Both the position numbers and the translations under genes were made by a program. Under the pieces are notes generated by a model. It saw nothing but the letters and a program-made list of their open reading frames with translations. It searched no databases and was not told the DNA's origin. A stretch of 64,000 nucleotides of DNA from Paenibacillus radicis (ex Xue et al. 2023) (GTDB lineage Bacteria; Bacillota; Bacilli; Paenibacillales; NBRC-103111): contig NZ_JANQBD010000018.1 of NCBI RefSeq assembly GCF_024722015.1, positions 124,001 through 188,000 on the forward strand, in the 5' to 3' direction. Positions 8,349-17,507 of this stretch are shown piece after piece (positions within the stretch are counted from its first letter, which is position 1; the number at the start of each line of letters is the position of its first letter).

Positions 8349-11300
8349 ATGGGAAAGAAAATACTTAGGAAGGTTTCTTCCATACTTACTTTTGTGATGA
8401 TTTATACGGCAATGAACTTCGGAGGTATAGTGCCAGCCGCACATGCGGCCCCAGTCACTATTTATTCAACCGGTTTTGATACCAACGAATATATAAATGC
8501 GGCTACTCCAGCAGGACTGTCGGATTACGATCTTATTCAACCTTTGCCTGTATCTACGAACGAGATCATACCGCTAGTATGGTACAAAGGTGAATATTCA
8601 AAAGGTCTATTACAAGCTGATTCCAAGATTTTTGTGAAAACGGGTTCCTCCGGCTTTTATAGATCTGGGCCTGTATCTCTAAAGCTTCCGGTTAAGGCTA
8701 ATATCGGCAGCGTAGCTACGATCAATGTGAGTACGGCTACCTATCAAAATATTACTGTTTCTTACTATGCCCGAACCCAAGGCTCACCGGGAGGAACACT
8801 ATATTCAGAATGGTCTCCTGACGGTGGCAAGACGTGGATTGAAAAAGCAAATACACAAACGGTATCAAGCACCTCTTTTACCAACTATAGCTTTACGATT
8901 AACGATACTCGCGCCAACGATAATGCTTATTTTATGTTCCGATTCAGGAGCGATGGATCCAATTCAGTTTATCTTAACGTCGACGATTTGACCATCTCCG
9001 GAGATCGTTTGACAACCAAACCGGTAACGGCTATGCAGCTAAGCAAAAGTTCAGCAGAGATTGGAAGAAACGAAACCTTACAGTTATCTGTTGCCAATGT
9101 AACGCCTACGGATGCGACAGGCTTGAGCATAAAATGGACATCAAACAACAAGAATATAGCAACCGTAGATATGATCACTGGGTTGGTAACTCCTGCAACC
9201 CCGGTTTCTCCGGGTTCAGTTACCATTCGCGCAACGAATATTGCCACCGGAATTTATCGGGAATCCGTTGTGACCGTATTAGATCAGGAAGTTTATGTCC
9301 CGGTAAGCGGACTAGCCTTGAGTATTCCGAAAGCTTTAGTACCTGGTCAGTCCGTCTTATTAGGGGCTGATGTATCGCCGACAAATGCGTCTAATCCAAG
9401 TGTGCAATGGTCATCTAGCGATACATCCGTTGTGAGTTTGGATAGTAGAGGTATGGCAACGGCAATAAAGAAGGGAACAACGACCATCACGGCAGTCAGT
9501 GTGGATCAGGGATCATATTCTGCGAGCAGTCAGATCCAAGTAATCGATGAACCGGATACAGCAAGAGCCCTATTATCTTTCGGTTTTGTCAATACCAACG
9601 ATCCAAATCTTATGGCTGATGAGAGAGGTACCGTGACGATTGCCAGAGGGACAATTGATCATAAGGATAAAACCATTACCGTCAAGATGCCTGAAGGAAC
9701 AGATTTAAAGAAGCTTGTGGCCTCGTATGAAACGCCAGGGAAAAGTGTTTTTATTGGTAATACTCCTCAGCAGAGTAATGTGACAGTTAATGATTTCTCG
9801 AATGGGATGACTTATAAGGTTTATGGTCTATCCAATGTTTCAACGGATTATAAAGTTATCATTCAACAGAGAGCGCCGGTTTCGCCAAGCAGAAACTTCT
9901 ATGCTTCAACACCGGATGACGTCGTTCAAGCCAGCAAACAAGCGCAGCCGGGAGATAGCATCATTTTGAAGAACGGAACATGGACGGATGCCGATATTTA
10001 TTTTAGCGGTGATGGGCTTCAGGACAAACTGATCACGTTAAAAGCGGAAACTCAGGGGCAGGTTATTTTTCAAGGGGCTTCGAGGGTTACCGTTTCCGGA
10101 TCATATCTCATAGTGGATGGCCTTTCCTTTATCGGTAGAAGCGCCAGTAAGCTGGATGGCGCGGTGAAATTCGACTATTTGTCCAATCATTGTCGACTAA
10201 CGAATACGACTATGGATGATTTCAACCCAACGGATAAAGACTACTTCATTAAGGACGATATGAATCCGTTAGGAGCGTCACTTCCTAAACATACTTGGAT
10301 ATACAATTATGGAACTTACAACCGAATCGATCACAATACGATAATACGAAAAGGCTTTACAGGTGAGACTCTTAGATTATGGAGAGGTGTCGTGCATCAT
10401 TCGACAATTGATCATAATTATTTTGCCGAAAGAGCATTGGACGATGCTAATGGAACGGAAGCTATTCAAGTAGGGATGTATTTGTCACCCAACAATTGGG
10501 ACACGAAGCCTTCTTATTCTACTATCGAGCATAATTTGTTCTACCATTGGATGGGGGAGATCGAAACCGTATCGATTAAAGCGCATAATACGGTTTTCCG
10601 CTATAACACCGTAAGAGAATCCAGAGGCACGGTTGCTTTACGTATATCGGATAATTCTGAAATGTACGGTAACTTCTTTATGCAAAATAATTTGAAAGAT
10701 TCAGGCGGAATTCGTGTCTATGGCTCCGGGCATAAGATATATAACAACTACTTTTCCGGAGTAGCAGGTACGACCGATCAACGGGTTGGCATCGCGCTTC
10801 AGGCGGGAGTCAGCGTGCCTGGCCAGGACACACAGCCGGCGAAAAATGCGATCGTTGCTTTTAATACTATTGTGGACTCCAATTATGGGATTACCATAGG
10901 AGCAGCAGCCGATGCAGCCAAGACAGTTGGTCCTGACGGGCTGATACTTGCCAATAATTTGATCAAGGGAAGCTCTGTAAAAGAGGCGATTTTTGAAAAT
11001 AATAAGGCACCCTTAAATGCAGCCACTGCAACGATTCAAGGAAACATAGTTTATGGATCACCAATCAGTACATCATTGACAACCGGGATTCGCACGAATG
11101 TAAACCCACTCTTAACCAAATCAGTCAATGAGGAGGTTTACAGACCGGATGCAGCAAGCCCAGTAATCGGTGCTGCAGAAGGGACATTCAATTTCATTAC
11201 AGATGATATGGATGGACAAATTCGTTCCCAGTTAAAAGACATTGGAGCCGATCAAAGAGCAGCCGGTGCAGTAATGCGCAAACCGTTAATGGCATCTGAT

Positions 11301-12863
11301 GTGGGACCGCTTGCGCCAAGCAGTGATAAGGAGATCACCTCGTTCAGCTTTCAAGGGCTGCCGGCGTCTTATAACGGCGTCATTGTGAATACTAATATTG
11401 CAGTTACGGTGCCTTATCAGACGGATTTGTCCACATTGACAGCCATTTTTGCAACTACCGGCACAATCGTAAAGGTTGGTTCCAAGGCACAGGTGAGCGG
11501 TACGACAGTGAATGATTTCAATAGTCAGGTGACGTATTTGGTGACAGCAGCAGATGGATCAACGAAAAGCTATACTATTCTTGTGAACAAAGAACCACAT
11601 CATCAATCATCCAGTAAGTCGTCTTCAGGGCAGGGTGGCGGCGGCGGAATCGCCAATACAGACTCACAAGGTACGGAGTCCGTATCCGTATCGAAGCCAG
11701 AGGATGTTGGATTGACTGCAGCATTGGATGTGAAAAGCGGTGTTTCCAAAGCATCCATTACTACGGATACACTAAGCAGCTTTTTTAATAAAGCGAAACC
11801 TGGGACAGACGGGATCAAGACGCTAACGGTTTTGGTAAATAAAATAGAGGGTTCCAAAGGTTATGAAATTTCGATTCCGGTTTCTTTCCTGAGTGCAAAT
11901 GATGGGACCAAAAAGCTGGCGCTCAAAACCGAATTCGGCTCCATTATCGTACCAACGACGATGTTAAAAGCAGCGGATATTCAAAAGTCTGCAACGGCCT
12001 CGTTGCTTATATCGAAGGCAGATACCGCTCAACTTCCCACCGAGCTGCAAAAAACGTTGACGGGTAAACCGTTCATCGACCTTGCGCTTAAGGTCGGCGA
12101 TAGCTTGATCGATTGGAAGAGTGCGGATTCGCAGGTAGAAGTATCTCTGCCTTATACACTCAGCTCAAAAGATGCCGACCCTGAGCATGTAGTCGTATGG
12201 TATATGAATCGGGAAGGCAAAGCACAAACCGTTACATCTGGAAAATATGATCCTATCCAAGGCGTAGTGACGTTTAAAACGAATCACTTCAGCTTGTACG
12301 CGGTAACCGAGGTATACAAAACATTCGCCGATTTAGCGAATTATATGTGGGCGAAAAAAGCGATTGAAGTCTTGGCTTCTAAAGCGATCGTGGAGGGTAC
12401 GCAAAGTAATGCTTACAGCCCAGGTACTCAAGTGACCCGAGCCGACTTTGTACTACTGTTGCACCGTACCTTGGGATTAAAGGGAGTGAACCCATCTTCG
12501 TTCCAGGATGTAAACAAAGACGATTATTATTATGATGCTGTCGGAACGGCAAAAGCGCTTGGAATCGTAGATGGCAGGGACGATAACTTATTCCATCCGC
12601 GTGATACCATTTCCAGGCAGGACATGATGGTGATGCTGGACAGAGCACTGAGCTCATTACCGAGCAACCGAAAACAAACGGGTTCTGGAGATTTAAACAG
12701 CTATAAGGATGCTTCCTCTGTATCGACATATGCTGTGAAGAGTGTGGGCAGCTTGCTCAAAGCAGGGTTAATTGAAGGAGATAGTTCCTATCTTTATCCG
12801 CAAAATCAGGTTACAAGAGCGGAAGCGGCGGTTGCCCTATACCGATTGCACAATCAACAATAA
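8349..12863 (+). CDS. Giant SLH-anchored polysaccharide lyase family 6 protein (alginate/chondroitin-B lyase type)
   Basis: A 1504-residue cell-surface enzyme. Order: signal peptide (1-34); beta-sandwich region (36-215); two BIG2 Ig-like domains (about 228-390); DUF5018-like domain (400-508); PL6 right-handed beta-helix (515-965); second DUF5018-like domain (about 993-1083); Ser/Gly linker; about 200 residues shared with the protein at 52267; and three SLH repeats (1325-1504) that bind secondary cell-wall polymer. In the helix, Lys744 (ETVSIKAHN) and Arg765 (GTVALR) are 21 residues apart, exactly as Lys250/Arg271 in chondroitinase B, so it should be active. Substrate may be alginate, dermatan or another uronan. 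The GH88 downstream would take the unsaturated product. Confidence 0.88.
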   Translation: MGKKILRKVSSILTFVMIYTAMNFGGIVPAAHAAPVTIYSTGFDTNEYINAATPAGLSDYDLIQPLPVSTNEIIPLVWYKGEYSKGLLQADSKIFVKTGSSGFYRSGPVSLKLPVKANIGSVATINVSTATYQNITVSYYARTQGSPGGTLYSEWSPDGGKTWIEKANTQTVSSTSFTNYSFTINDTRANDNAYFMFRFRSDGSNSVYLNVDDLTISGDRLTTKPVTAMQLSKSSAEIGRNETLQLSVANVTPTDATGLSIKWTSNNKNIATVDMITGLVTPATPVSPGSVTIRATNIATGIYRESVVTVLDQEVYVPVSGLALSIPKALVPGQSVLLGADVSPTNASNPSVQWSSSDTSVVSLDSRGMATAIKKGTTTITAVSVDQGSYSASSQIQVIDEPDTARALLSFGFVNTNDPNLMADERGTVTIARGTIDHKDKTITVKMPEGTDLKKLVASYETPGKSVFIGNTPQQSNVTVNDFSNGMTYKVYGLSNVSTDYKVIIQQRAPVSPSRNFYASTPDDVVQASKQAQPGDSIILKNGTWTDADIYFSGDGLQDKLITLKAETQGQVIFQGASRVTVSGSYLIVDGLSFIGRSASKLDGAVKFDYLSNHCRLTNTTMDDFNPTDKDYFIKDDMNPLGASLPKHTWIYNYGTYNRIDHNTIIRKGFTGETLRLWRGVVHHSTIDHNYFAERALDDANGTEAIQVGMYLSPNNWDTKPSYSTIEHNLFYHWMGEIETVSIKAHNTVFRYNTVRESRGTVALRISDNSEMYGNFFMQNNLKDSGGIRVYGSGHKIYNNYFSGVAGTTDQRVGIALQAGVSVPGQDTQPAKNAIVAFNTIVDSNYGITIGAAADAAKTVGPDGLILANNLIKGSSVKEAIFENNKAPLNAATATIQGNIVYGSPISTSLTTGIRTNVNPLLTKSVNEEVYRPDAASPVIGAAEGTFNFITDDMDGQIRSQLKDIGADQRAAGAVMRKPLMASDVGPLAPSSDKEITSFSFQGLPASYNGVIVNTNIAVTVPYQTDLSTLTAIFATTGTIVKVGSKAQVSGTTVNDFNSQVTYLVTAADGSTKSYTILVNKEPHHQSSSKSSSGQGGGGGIANTDSQGTESVSVSKPEDVGLTAALDVKSGVSKASITTDTLSSFFNKAKPGTDGIKTLTVLVNKIEGSKGYEISIPVSFLSANDGTKKLALKTEFGSIIVPTTMLKAADIQKSATASLLISKADTAQLPTELQKTLTGKPFIDLALKVGDSLIDWKSADSQVEVSLPYTLSSKDADPEHVVVWYMNREGKAQTVTSGKYDPIQGVVTFKTNHFSLYAVTEVYKTFADLANYMWAKKAIEVLASKAIVEGTQSNAYSPGTQVTRADFVLLLHRTLGLKGVNPSSFQDVNKDDYYYDAVGTAKALGIVDGRDDNLFHPRDTISRQDMMVMLDRALSSLPSNRKQTGSGDLNSYKDASSVSTYAVKSVGSLLKAGLIEGDSSYLYPQNQVTRAEAAVALYRLHNQQ

Positions 12864-12894
12864 AATGCTCTGAGCCTTTAAGCTCCTTGATTCG

Positions 12895-12950
12895 AATAAG
12901 CCTTCATCAAAGCCGTGATTAGTTGCGATTTTGATGGAGGCTTATTTTTT
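12895..12950 (+). terminator. Rho-independent terminator after the PL6 gene
   Basis: A 17-base stem AATAAGCCTTCATCAAA / TTTGATGGAGGCTTATT with about 18 bases of loop, followed by a T run. Confidence 0.9.
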
Positions 12951-12993
12951 TGAAATAACTGAACTTTGGTTAAATGTTTGGATATCTAGGACA

Positions 12994-13022
12994 TTTACTC
13001 CATATCTTTACAGAACTATAAT
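12994..13022 (+). promoter_or_regulatory. Sigma-A type promoter
   Basis: TTTACT at 12994-12999, a 17-base spacer, and a consensus TATAAT at 13017-13022. Transcription would start near 13029 and read the lyase-like gene at 13104. Confidence 0.6.
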
Positions 13023-13037
13023 GAAAATAGAAGGATT

Positions 13038-13051
13038 TGAAAGCGCTAACA
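13038..13051 (+). promoter_or_regulatory. cre site (CcpA operator)
   Basis: TGAAAGCGCTAACA fits the consensus TGWAANCGNTNWCA at every position. It lies just downstream of the predicted transcription start, the usual place for repression by CcpA in the presence of preferred sugars. Confidence 0.75.
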
Positions 13052-13103
13052 TTATAAAGTGAAAGCAGATTTTCTTAAAAAATTTGAAAAAGAGGTGGAT
13101 TTG

Positions 13104-13922
13104 ATGAAAAAAGCTAAAGTGGTAACCCTGTGTACGGCTCTGTTGATGTGTTTGATTCAATCCAGTGTTTCGGCAGCTACTACAACGAACTTGGATTCGG
13201 ACGGACCGAATAATGGACTTCCCACCTATAAGCTGATTCAAAACGTTTTGGGTCCAGATGCGATTGAAGCTCCAGATAGCTTTGATGAATTGCAGCACAT
13301 TAAAGAGACCACACAATCGCCCGTAGGAAATGCCTTTATTTTTTATCTGCACCGTGATGCTGATGGTGATCCTACAGGAACGACATCGGGAAATCAACGT
13401 AATGAGATCAAGGTATATGCTGGTTCGAATGATAATCTGAAAGGTTTCCAGGGCGAAACGCTAACTTACAAATGGAAGTTCAAGGTCGATAGCACGATGC
13501 TTGTGTCGAAACGGTTCACCCATATCTTTCAGCTGAAAAGTGAGGGTGGCGACAATGATCATCCGATCGTAACATTTAGCGGAGCTAAAACAAGCTCTGG
13601 AGATGAGCTGCAGATTCGTTACAGCTCTTCGAGCAGCAGTGGTGATACGATTCTGAAAAGCATCGACTGGTCGAGCGTGCAGGGGACTTGGATCGAGGCT
13701 ACAGTAACAGCAAGAATGAGCGATAACGGATCTTTATCCGTTTCATTGAAGAAGTTGGATGGAACCACACTGGCATCTTACAGCAAAAGCAGCGGAGTGG
13801 ATATGTGGAGAAGCGGCAACTTCATTCGCCCCAAATGGGGCATATATCGCAGCCTAGAGGACATAACAAATCTGAATGATGCAAAAGTATATTTTGCGAA
13901 TTTTTCCATCACCAAGCAGTAG
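13104..13922 (+). CDS. Secreted polysaccharide-lyase-like protein (jelly-roll, glucuronan lyase/heparin lyase I-like)
   Basis: A 272-residue secreted protein. The start at 13104 gives a clean signal peptide (MKKAKVVTLCTALLMCLIQS, cleavage after SVSA) with AGAGGTGG upstream; the frame is open from 13059 but lacks those features. The mature part has NQRNEIKVYAGS, GETLTYKWKFK, THIFQLKSEGG and RPKWGIYRSL, blocks I associate with PL20 or heparin-lyase-I-type beta-jelly-roll proteins. Family assignment is from memory and not certain. It sits alone between terminators with a strong promoter and a cre site, so it is likely an induced extracellular depolymerase working with the PL6 and GH88 neighbours. 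Confidence 0.6.
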   Translation: MKKAKVVTLCTALLMCLIQSSVSAATTTNLDSDGPNNGLPTYKLIQNVLGPDAIEAPDSFDELQHIKETTQSPVGNAFIFYLHRDADGDPTGTTSGNQRNEIKVYAGSNDNLKGFQGETLTYKWKFKVDSTMLVSKRFTHIFQLKSEGGDNDHPIVTFSGAKTSSGDELQIRYSSSSSSGDTILKSIDWSSVQGTWIEATVTARMSDNGSLSVSLKKLDGTTLASYSKSSGVDMWRSGNFIRPKWGIYRSLEDITNLNDAKVYFANFSITKQ

Positions 13923-13929
13923 GATGCTC

Positions 13930-13961
13930 CACCCTTCTTCTGTTCATAATGAAGAGGGGTG
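13930..13961 (+). terminator. Terminator-like hairpin
   Basis: Stem CACCCTTCTTC / GAAGAGGGGTG (one G-U pair) with a 10-base loop. The T tail is weak. Confidence 0.6.
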
Positions 13962-14066
13962 AATTTGTTCAAGCAGCTTTTTTCCTAGATTAAGACATGT
14001 TTGTGGTATATTATAGATTCACATAATTTATGAAACAAGTTTACGATGATCCTAGGAGCGGGGCAT

Positions 14067-14930
14067 ATGAATGAATTAAGAGACTCTCAATTACAACTAC
14101 TTTGGACTGCACGTATTGATTATTCAACAAGCAGTCGAGTGGAGCCGCATCAGCATAATGATTATGAGCAGTTGCTCGTTATTTTGTCTGGAGATGGTGA
14201 GGTATGCATTGGGGAGCAGAATTACTCGGTAAAGGAAGGCGCGGCGTATTTATTATTGCGTGGGGTATCACACAGCTTTCAGTTTAAGAAGGATACGATA
14301 ACTCTGGATTTTAAATTTCGATTGTCTGATTCCCGAATCCTGAAAGCCCTAGGCTCTGCTGAACCGTATTGTATATGCAGGGGCACGGAATTATCGGAGA
14401 TCAAGCAGTGGTATAAAATGTCGCTTCAGCAAATGAGAAATCCGGTGGCTGTTCACCCTTTACGGATCGAAGCAGGCTTCAAGAGCACATTGGTATCCTT
14501 GCTGCTGGGGGGGACTGCCGTTCACGCGAGCCCTTACGCTGCTTTGCCTTCGGTAGATGATAATGAGCCACTGGTCCACTATTTGAAAACAAACTTTGCC
14601 GAAAAAATTACACTTGATCTGCTAGCGAAGCATTTTGGTTTTAATCGGAACTACTTGATCAAAATATTTTACGATAAAACGGGTATTACGCCCATCCAAT
14701 TTCTACAAGCCATCCGCCTGGAAAAATCGAAAGAATATCTTGAATTTACATCACTATCCATATCTGAAGTAGCTGATAAGGTAGGATGGACGCTGCCGTA
14801 CTTTAGTAAAATTTTAAAAAAGCAAGTAGGTCTATCCCCGTCCCAGTATCGAGATTCACTACTTAATGCGGTTGGAAAGGACATAATATTGGAGCATGAC
14901 TTTTTAAATGAGTGGAGAGTCGTGAGATAG
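14067..14930 (+). CDS. AraC family transcriptional regulator
   Basis: N-terminal cupin-like sensor (HQHNDYEQLLVILSGDGEV near residue 35) and a C-terminal pair of helix-turn-helix motifs (FNRNYLIKIFYDKTGITPIQ, then ISEVADKVGWTLPYFSKI with GLSPSQYR). The frame is open from 14046, but TAGGAG at 14053-14058 fits the ATG at 14067. It probably activates the dehydrogenase-GH88 operon that starts 209 bases downstream, or the lyase before it, on sensing an unsaturated uronide. The inducer is not visible in the sequence. Confidence 0.88.
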   Translation: MNELRDSQLQLLWTARIDYSTSSRVEPHQHNDYEQLLVILSGDGEVCIGEQNYSVKEGAAYLLLRGVSHSFQFKKDTITLDFKFRLSDSRILKALGSAEPYCICRGTELSEIKQWYKMSLQQMRNPVAVHPLRIEAGFKSTLVSLLLGGTAVHASPYAALPSVDDNEPLVHYLKTNFAEKITLDLLAKHFGFNRNYLIKIFYDKTGITPIQFLQAIRLEKSKEYLEFTSLSISEVADKVGWTLPYFSKILKKQVGLSPSQYRDSLLNAVGKDIILEHDFLNEWRVVR

Positions 14931-14965
14931 AACTTCCTTCTGCAAATGCGGAAGGAAGTTTTTTT
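14931..14965 (+). terminator. Rho-independent terminator
   Basis: A perfect 10-base stem AACTTCCTTC / GAAGGAAGTT with a 10-base loop, then TTTTT. Confidence 0.92.
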
Positions 14966-15139
14966 GCGTAAAAGGTGAGGAATGACAAAAACAAGTGAGT
15001 ATTAACCATATCCGGGGTTTATGTGTTTCTTTATAATATTTAAAAGTATAGGGCTTAACCGATTAGACGCGAAGGGCTCAGTAGAAATTTTTTTTAGATT
15101 TTCTGTAACGTAATTCAATAGCGATAGGAGCTAAAGAGA

Positions 15140-16174
15140 ATGGTTAGAAAAATGTCTGTTCCGCCAATGCAGTTGGTCGATTATGATGGCGAGGGTACGC
15201 AGCTGTGCGCCGTTGTGGAGGAGATTGGGAATATCACGTTAAAAAGGGCGCTTATTCCTGAGCCTGCTGAAGGGGAAGTAAGGGTAAAGGTGAAATGGGT
15301 TGGCATATGCGGCAGTGATGTGGAAGTATTTCGCGGGGCTCGCGAGCCAGAGTTTGTCTCCTATCCGACACGGCTTGGCCATGAAGTGGCCGGCATTATT
15401 GATAAAGTAGGGCCTAATGTAATCGGTCTTAAGGTGGGGGATCCTGTAGCACTTCGTTATATTTGGGGGGCCTTTGCTGAATATGTTTGTTGTTCGCCTT
15501 TTTCTGTAAAGGTTCTTCCAAAGGAGCTTCCGCTCATTGAAGGTTCGCTGATCGAAGTGCTCCCCGGCATTATTCATGCCGCAGAGCTTGGCGAAATTTC
15601 CCCTCATAAAAATGTGCTGATTACCGGACAAGGCGTCAGCGGCTTGGTGATGACGCAAATAGTTAGCTTGTACAGCCCGCGAAACCTAGTGGTAACGGAT
15701 TTATTCGATGAAAAGCTGGAATTGGCCCGCAAGTATGGGGCAACCCATACCTACAAGATTCCGTCGCCGGACGCGAATACGATGGATATTTTGGGCAAAG
15801 ATTTCCCTGATGGCTTCGATGTGGTCATTCCCTGCTTGCTGGAGGGGGATGGAATGGTCGATGCGATCAATGCGGCTTCCCAGAATGCGCGCATCGTAAT
15901 GTACGGGTGCATTGGAACTTGCCATAAGCCGGTCGATTTCTTCAAAGTTCATAAGAAGAGGCTCGATATCTATTCGACGGAACCAAAGCGGGATATCGAT
16001 AATCGCAATTATTTTGACAAAGGCTTGCAGCTTGTACTAGATGGACTGGTCAATACGGAGGAAATGATTACGCATGTGGTCCACTTAAGTAACATTGCCG
16101 AAGCGTTTAAGCTGCGCAATGAGCATAAAGGCGATACGATTCATGTAATGATTGATTGTGAAACGAACGTATAA
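15140..16174 (+). CDS. Medium-chain (zinc) alcohol/polyol dehydrogenase-like protein
   Basis: A 344-residue MDR-family oxidoreductase. GICGSDVEVFRG carries the catalytic-zinc Cys and the LGHEVAG motif gives His and Glu. The nucleotide-binding stretch is VLITGQGVSGLVMTQI (GxGxxG). The structural-zinc loop with four cysteines is absent, which is seen in a subset of the family. TAGGAG precedes the ATG by nine bases. It is 19 bases upstream of GH88 and surely cotranscribed, so it likely oxidises or reduces a sugar released from unsaturated glucuronides. The specific substrate is unknown. Confidence 0.8.
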   Translation: MVRKMSVPPMQLVDYDGEGTQLCAVVEEIGNITLKRALIPEPAEGEVRVKVKWVGICGSDVEVFRGAREPEFVSYPTRLGHEVAGIIDKVGPNVIGLKVGDPVALRYIWGAFAEYVCCSPFSVKVLPKELPLIEGSLIEVLPGIIHAAELGEISPHKNVLITGQGVSGLVMTQIVSLYSPRNLVVTDLFDEKLELARKYGATHTYKIPSPDANTMDILGKDFPDGFDVVIPCLLEGDGMVDAINAASQNARIVMYGCIGTCHKPVDFFKVHKKRLDIYSTEPKRDIDNRNYFDKGLQLVLDGLVNTEEMITHVVHLSNIAEAFKLRNEHKGDTIHVMIDCETNV

Positions 16175-16193
16175 CGAGGGGAGAAGAAAATTG

Positions 16194-17321
16194 ATGACTA
16201 ACTTTACAGGAATGCAGGAAGCACCGTGGTCTGGATGGTGGAGTCAGATTCAAACGAAAGTGGATCGGATGATGGAGCAAATGGGTGAAAAATGTCCTCA
16301 TGCATCTGTGTCTGGTGTTTATGACGATGTAATCCTGGATTGGTGGACTTCCGGCTTTTGGCCGGGTATGATGTGGATTTTATACGATATGACAGGCAAA
16401 GAAAAGTATCGTCAGGGTGCATGGTCTTGGGATGAACGGATCGAACAGTGTTTTTTGCGAGAAAATCGGTTTCATCATGACGTAGGCTTTCAATTTCTAA
16501 GCACAGCGGTGATTAAATATAAATTGACAGGTGACGCTAACGCCAGACGCAGGGGGTTACAGGCTGCGAACATATTAGCAGGTCGTTTTAACTTGGCCGG
16601 AGGCTTTTTGCGGGCACAAAATCAGGAGGACCGCCCCGGGGGTTCGATCATCGATACGATGATGAACCTGTCGATTCTGTTTTGGGCATCGCAAGAGTCG
16701 GGCGATCCTCGATTTGCCCAAATCGCGCGTGCACACGCGGATAGGGTACTGCGGCATACGCTTCGCGAAGATGGGTCATCGCATCATATTACAGTGTTCA
16801 ATGCGGATACGGGTGAAGTGAAGGAATACGCGGGGGGTCAAGGGTATTCGCCGACCTCCTCTTGGAGCCGGGGGCAGGCTTGGGCTCTGTATGGAATGGC
16901 CAATACGTACAAATATACGGGGGACAGAAAATATTTGGACGCCGCAAAGCGTACCGCGAATTATTATCTTAGCTGTCTTCCGGATGACTACGTTGCCCAT
17001 TGGGATTTCCGCGTTCCTGATTTAACCGGAGAGCCAAGAGATACATCAGCAGCAAGCATCGGCGCATCCGGTCTGCTGGAAATCGCAGAGCATCTGCCCG
17101 CTGAAGAAGGAAGAGTTTACCGTAAAGCTGCAGAATCGATCATGCAATCGCTGTCGCAAAATTACAGCACGCTGGATCGGCCTGAATTCGAGGGCATATT
17201 GCTTGAAGCTACAGGTAACAAGCCGATCGAAAGGGATGTCAGCGTATCGCTGATTTACGGTGATTATTACTATGTGGAAGCGATGGCTAAGTTACTGGGC
17301 TGGAATAATTTTATATTTTAA
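16194..17321 (+). CDS. Glycoside hydrolase family 88, unsaturated glucuronyl hydrolase
   Basis: Cytoplasmic enzyme that removes the unsaturated glucuronic acid made by polysaccharide lyases. Visible family blocks are WTSGFWPGMMW, HHDVGF with Asp96, GGSIIDTMMN with Asp154 (the pair equivalent to Asp88/Asp149 of Bacillus UGL), SSWSRGQAWALYG and RDTSAASIGASGLLE. 375 residues, no signal peptide. The frame is open from 16152, overlapping the dehydrogenase, but AGGGGAG before the ATG at 16194 decides the start. It fits downstream of the PL6 and small secreted lyase-like proteins. GH88 acts on glycosaminoglycan, gellan or ulvan-type disaccharides, so the polymer remains open. Confidence 0.92.
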   Translation: MTNFTGMQEAPWSGWWSQIQTKVDRMMEQMGEKCPHASVSGVYDDVILDWWTSGFWPGMMWILYDMTGKEKYRQGAWSWDERIEQCFLRENRFHHDVGFQFLSTAVIKYKLTGDANARRRGLQAANILAGRFNLAGGFLRAQNQEDRPGGSIIDTMMNLSILFWASQESGDPRFAQIARAHADRVLRHTLREDGSSHHITVFNADTGEVKEYAGGQGYSPTSSWSRGQAWALYGMANTYKYTGDRKYLDAAKRTANYYLSCLPDDYVAHWDFRVPDLTGEPRDTSAASIGASGLLEIAEHLPAEEGRVYRKAAESIMQSLSQNYSTLDRPEFEGILLEATGNKPIERDVSVSLIYGDYYYVEAMAKLLGWNNFIF

Positions 17322-17396
17322 CTACATGAGGAGTGGGCACAAAGCGGTCAAAATGATACAGTGATTGCCAACAACATTCTTTAAATCCATCAAAAC

Positions 17397-17435
17397 AAAG
17401 CCATCCTTCCTTTTATGACAGGAAAGGGTGGCTTT
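17397..17435. terminator. Terminator hairpin between convergent genes
   Basis: AAAGCCATCC pairs with AGGGTGGCTTT around an inner TTCC/GGAA pair. It has A/T runs on both sides, so it can serve both the GH88 gene and the convergent AraC gene. Confidence 0.75.
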
Positions 17436-17507
17436 TGTCATGTCTGCGTCTGTTGGTAGATAGGAATGTAAAAGATAGGCCGATAAACAGTTGTGATTGA
17501 CCACCGG

